The notes beneath the pieces are model-generated. The model was not told the DNA's origin, did not search any database, and saw only the letters and a list, made by a program, of their open reading frames with translations. From NCBI GenBank assembly GCA_004352715.1, contig SCFE01000069.1:103656-167655 (forward strand): 64,000 nucleotides of DNA, written 5' to 3'. Shown here piece by piece: positions 60,564 through 64,000 of the stretch. Source of the DNA: Hofstenia miamia. Its lineage: Eukaryota > Xenacoelomorpha > Acoela. The position numbers were made by a program, and so were the translations under genes. Position 1 is the stretch's first letter. Every line of letters begins with the position of its first letter.

Positions 60564-62178
60564 TTAATTCTCACAGCTTCATGCTGGGAACTCACCAGTT
60601 CCCAGGGAGTCTGAGAGCTTTTCCTAAGGACTCTAGCTGTTCCTAGCAATGCTGCATTCTGTGCTACTGCTCCTCCCCACTTTGGTACTCCCAACTCCTC
60701 CAAGTATCTCTTATGTTTCTTACTCACTGCTCCTAGTGCTCCTACAACTACTGGGACTACTTCAACTTTCTTTACTTCCACAGCCTTTCTATTTCCTCTG
60801 TCAACTCCCTGTAATTGTCTATCTTCTCTTTCTCATTGCTTTCTATATTCCTGTCCTTTGGTACTGCTATGTCTATCACTGTTCCCAATCTTTTCTTTTT
60901 GTCTACCACTACTATGTCTGGCCTCCGTGCTTCTATTACCTTGCTTGTCTGGATGTTGAAGTCCCACAGTATCTTAACCTTATCATTCTCTATGACTCCC
61001 TGTGGCTTGTGCTCATACCACTTGTCTCCTGCTTCTAACCCATGCCGCCTACTTAAACTCTAATGTACCATTCTTCGCACTTTATTATGCCTGAACTTAT
61101 ACTCATTCTGTGCCAACTTCTCACACCCTGCTATCTACTGTCTCCGCCTCTTTCCTACACTTATCACTTACTTCTACTCTTCTGTCTATATGCTTCTTCA
61201 CCCAATTTGTTCTTATTGCTTGCTCCTGTGCTGCCATTATCAGTGCTTCAGTTTCTCTTTTTAGTCTTGCTTTCTTCTCTGTCACATTTTTCTGTGTTCC
61301 TCCAGTATTCTCCATGCATTNCTTTCGTTACTCTCCTCTTGTATTCTTTTCCTCATTTCCTCATGATTTGTTCTATCTTTCTCTATCACACCTAAGTACT
61401 TGTACCCCTCTTTGACTTCCTCAATCTTATTCCCACTGCTCGTCCTCAAACCATCTCCATCTACGCACTTGCCTCTAGNTACACATTCCTTTAGCCTTAG
61501 TGCTTCTGCTTCTACAGTTTCCTCCACACTTAGCAGTCATTTCCCTCAATTATGCCTTGCCATGTACAGCCTATCTAGATCTCCATTTAAGTTGAATGCT
61601 CTCTCTGCTGCTAGTATCTTCCTTGTCTCCCTTTCTAATTCCCTCAGTTCATTTCTGTTCCACCTAACTATTCCTGCGGAATGTCTCAACACTGGTATTG
61701 CCCATGTATTAATTGCCTTTATACTATTCTGCCCATTTAATGCTGACTTCTGTAGTACTTTCGTTACTCTCCTCTTGTATTCTTTTCCTCATTTCCTCAT
61801 GATTTGTTCTATCTTTCTCTATCACACCTAAGTACTTGTACCCCTCTTTGACTTCCTCAATCTTATTCCCACTGCTCGTCCTCAAACCATCTCCATCTAC
61901 GCACTTGCCTCTAGTCATTGTCACTGTCACACACTTTCCTAATCCAAACTCCAACCCTGAATCTCTGCTTGCCTTCTCCAATGTCTCCACTTGCTTCTGC
62001 AACATCTTCCTTGAACAAGCATACATCTTCATGTCTTCCATGTACCATAGGTGACTCACTGTTCTACCATTCTTCTCCATCGTATACCCTATGTCTGTCT
62101 CCTTTAACTTTTCTGTGATAGGGATTAAGCTAACTACAAACAGTAGTGGTGCTAAGCTATCTCCTTAGAATATGCCTG
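60508..62178 (-). mobile_element. Dong/R4-like non-LTR retrotransposon, 5'-truncated, with (ATT)n tail
   Basis: On the minus strand, from 62178: an altered GDSLAPLLF motif (a stop replaces Gln), then HLWYMEDMKMYA, the catalytic box with Glu for the first Asp, then SGLEFGLGKC and YKYLGVIEKD. After a region disturbed by stops and an inserted block comes a C-terminal domain with IENDKVKILWDFNIQT, EARRPDIVVVD and VIDIAVPKDRN (PD...D...K type), the restriction-like endonuclease of early-branching LINEs. VVPVVVGALGAVSKKHKRYL ends the protein. The element terminates in a (ATT)n tract at 60508-60562, as in R4/Dong elements that use TAA repeats as targets. It is truncated at the RT palm and inactive. 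Confidence 0.85.
61321..61479. repeat. 157-bp block bounded by single Ns, duplicate of 61758-61914
   Basis: The 157 bases between the Ns at 61321 and 61479 match 61758-61914 over the same length. Its insertion breaks the LINE frame at a point where it does not belong. It is most simply a small redundant contig placed in the scaffold. Without it the LINE order is colinear. Confidence 0.85.
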
Positions 62179-62179
62179 C

Positions 62180-62390
62180 ATTATTATTATTATTATTATT
62201 GTAATTATTATTATTATTCTATTCTCACAGCTTCACACTGGTGTGACTCTGAGCTCAGGGAACTCACCAGTTCCCAGGGAGTCTGGGAGATTTCCTCAGG
62301 ACTCTAGCTGTTCCTAACAATGCTGCCTTCAGTACTACCACCACTTTTTGGAAATCTTAACTCCTCCAGCTACCTCTTATGTTTCTTATA
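62180..62390 (-). mobile_element. Second Dong/R4-like LINE 3' end with (ATT)n tail
   Basis: After a (ATT)n tract (62180-62219), the sequence repeats the 3' end of the LINE above (TTCTCACAGCTTCA, ACTCACCAGTTCCCAGGGAG, GGACTCTAGCTGTTCCTA). It is lost after about 170 bp, near CTCTTATGTTTCTTA. This copy is therefore strongly 5'-truncated, and the first copy's 5' end abuts its tail. Confidence 0.85.
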
Positions 62391-62599
62391 TTTCACTTTC
62401 TAAATGCCCTTTTAGTTGTTCATTGATCCTGGTTTCAAAATGTCTTGGTATCTCCGACATGAAAGAGATTATTTTCTTCACATTGTTATATATTTTTAAT
62501 AGAAAACCATCATTTTGTTGATAGGATCTTTGTTGTTAAGAATCAAATAGTTTCTTTGATATTGTCATTGGTACGATCTTTGTTACTTCAAGTCTTATA

Positions 62600-63440
62600 T
62601 TTATGTTTTTAATCTTTGATTTTAGAAATTCTTTTCTTTCTTATATATAAAGTAATTTCCAATAAATTGGTTTCCAATCATCTGTTATTGAGGCGTGCTG
62701 TTACACAAAATCTCCGGTCGGCAGGAGAAATTAAATTTTTTCCAAAATTTGAAATATACAAGGAAAGCTTGTTAACAATTTCAACAACCTCTGCCACAAC
62801 AATGCGCCTTAATAGGCATTTTCAACATTGTATTAAATTATGCTCCCCAATAGACCTACCCATGCGCAAAGATTTTCACATTTGGTAATAGGCTTGGAGA
62901 AAATTCTTTGTAAATGTGAAAAAACGGGTAGTCCTTTAAAAATTACGCCAGGCTGCTTAAGGTTAATGTCAAATATTTCTTGTAATATATATTTTGATGG
63001 AATACATTTCTTTAATAATGAATCAAACCAATTTGATAATTTTTAAGTTGTAGATTTTATCATTGATATAATTGGGTCAAAATTATGGGTCTTTTCGTTT
63101 TTATGAATCTTCTGGGGACGATACACTCTGCTTGGTTGACATCCTGTGCTATGAAACTCCTTCTATAACTCCTTTGGTATTCTTTCATAGGGACTATCTT
63201 CATTAGTGATTGTTAAATTTTTCTTCTTCAAAAATGAACTGTTCTTTCTTAACGTTTTTGTTCCTTATAAGTTTAACAAACTTAGATCTATCCTTCAAAA
63301 TATCAACAATCTTTTTAATATATTTAATATACTGATATGACTTTAATATATTTGGATTAAGATCATAAATTTTAATCAAGTGCCCACCTGTGCCAATGTC
63401 GACAGATTGTCTGAAATTTAAACATCGACTTTTCATTTAA
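62600..63440 (-). pseudogene. Possible Penelope-like reverse transcriptase remnant
   Basis: A minus-strand reading around 63150-63040 gives CQPSRVYRPQKIHKNEK and PIISMI, resembling the PRIYGLPKIHK...PLRPIVS motif of Penelope-like RTs. It is followed by a KLSNWFDSLLKK segment, and preceded by a lysine-rich frame at 63436-63203. The catalytic box and GIY-YIG domain were not found, and several frames are needed. An opposing plus-strand frame (62616-62888) is taken as a shadow. Confidence 0.45.
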
Positions 63441-63619
63441 CACAAAATCAATATGGAAAAAGAAAATGAATGAATTAGTAAATTGTGTCAATATTTTCGT
63501 TCTTTCAAAATGATTTTTAGCTTGCCAAAATTCTTACACCAAAAAATAGTAGCTTGTTAGGTGGTTGTCAGTTCATGCTATTGCTGCTCTTTTGAAAATA
63601 TAATATTTATAAAAATTTC

Positions 63620-64000
63620 CTATTGGAATTCATAATCTACTTGTAGTTTTCTTACTTTTGTTTTAAATAACATAAGTAAAACGCTACAAGAGACAACAAT
63701 AAAAGTATGAAAATAATATAATAGAAGTCCATGGTCCGTCTCAAATGACACTTTTTCAAAAAAAATTGTGGTAGAATTTTTGATATTTTCAATATTCTGA
63801 TATACAAAATGAGTTAGACGTAAGAAAATACCAAAAATTAATGAATTCATAAATGTGTTAAAACATTTTAACCTACTGATATCTACGTTGCAAGGATTCA
63901 TTGAAACTCTCCCCATATCAAAGTAATTAAAATTTTGGCCAACATAGAATCGTATTTTGGAGCAATAGACAACACAAGGTGGTAGCAGGGCTGTCAATTG
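63620..64000 (-). other. Open frame at window edge, hydrophobic, unidentified
   Basis: A minus-strand frame stays open from the window end to a stop at 63620, about 125 codons. It has two hydrophobic stretches that could span a membrane (FMNSLIFGIFLRLTHFVY and LLYYFHTFIVVSCSVLLMLF). It may be an exon of a membrane protein continuing outside the window, or chance in AT-rich DNA. No family is recognised. Confidence 0.3.

Noticed and set aside
60464-60646. Poly-isoleucine / poly-asparagine frames
   Set aside because: Translations of the (ATT)n tail of the LINE; the Asn run is a read-through of the LINE C-terminus into its tail.
60649-62118. Long plus-strand Leu/Ser-rich frames over the LINE
   Set aside because: Antisense shadows of the minus-strand reverse transcriptase and endonuclease.
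1-64000. CRISPR arrays, bacterial operons, rRNA or tRNA genes
   Set aside because: None seen by eye. Direct repeats present are microsatellites, MITE termini or assembly duplicates, and no cloverleaf or rRNA-like block was recognised; a covariance-model search was not possible.

Overview
The window looks like a draft scaffold from the nuclear genome of an invertebrate metazoan. It is strongly AT-rich, with spliceosomal introns (GT...AG, mostly a few hundred bases to several kb), many (TA)n tracts, and two gaps of exactly 1000 N (10380-11379 and 32508-33507). There is also one 85-N gap and several single-N contig joins. The phylum cannot be fixed from the sequence. A TTLL6/13-type tubulin polyglutamylase fits a ciliated animal. 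There is no bacterial gene organisation.

Layout. 1-10.4 kb: plus-strand exons of the TTLL polyglutamylase, with an inverted-repeat element in one intron. 11.4-18 kb: a complete but broken mariner element, a LINE reverse transcriptase remnant, and minus-strand exons that are the C-terminal continuation of the same TTLL gene. Reading frame and splice phase match across the gap, so this contig is probably scaffolded backwards. 18.6-21.4 kb: a 941-bp near-identical direct duplication around a single-N join. 23-24.3 kb: an intact single-exon lysosomal phospholipase A2 / LCAT-like gene on the minus strand. 26.4-32 kb: an 8-bp-TSD element with iterated termini, a decayed hAT transposase split by a TTAA-flanked piggyBac-type element, and a further hAT-type element. 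33.5-40 kb: two Tc1-like transposase remnants and a nested pair of hAT-type elements. 40-52 kb: a CpG-poor block with a pogo/Jerky-type DDE transposase relic, degenerate repeats and a decayed Polinton/Maverick. The Polinton pieces, in order, are integrase tail, small basic-protein region, jelly-roll capsid, Ulp1/adenain-like protease, and a second capsid-type protein with a Tudor-like C-terminus. 52.7-56.8 kb: exon-like segments on both strands that look like two convergent, unrecognised host genes. 56.8-64 kb: LINE remnants, a Dong/R4-like LINE with an endonuclease domain and an (ATT)n tail sitting in another copy's tail, and a possible Penelope-like remnant.

Only the TTLL gene and the phospholipase gene are recognised host genes. 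Most remaining identifiable sequence is mobile-element debris of many classes: mariner, Tc1, hAT, piggyBac-type, DDE_1, Polinton, CR1/Jockey-like, R4/Dong-like and perhaps Penelope. Several apparent oddities (duplicated flanks at gaps, a 157-bp block bounded by Ns, the reversed TTLL exons) are best read as assembly errors.
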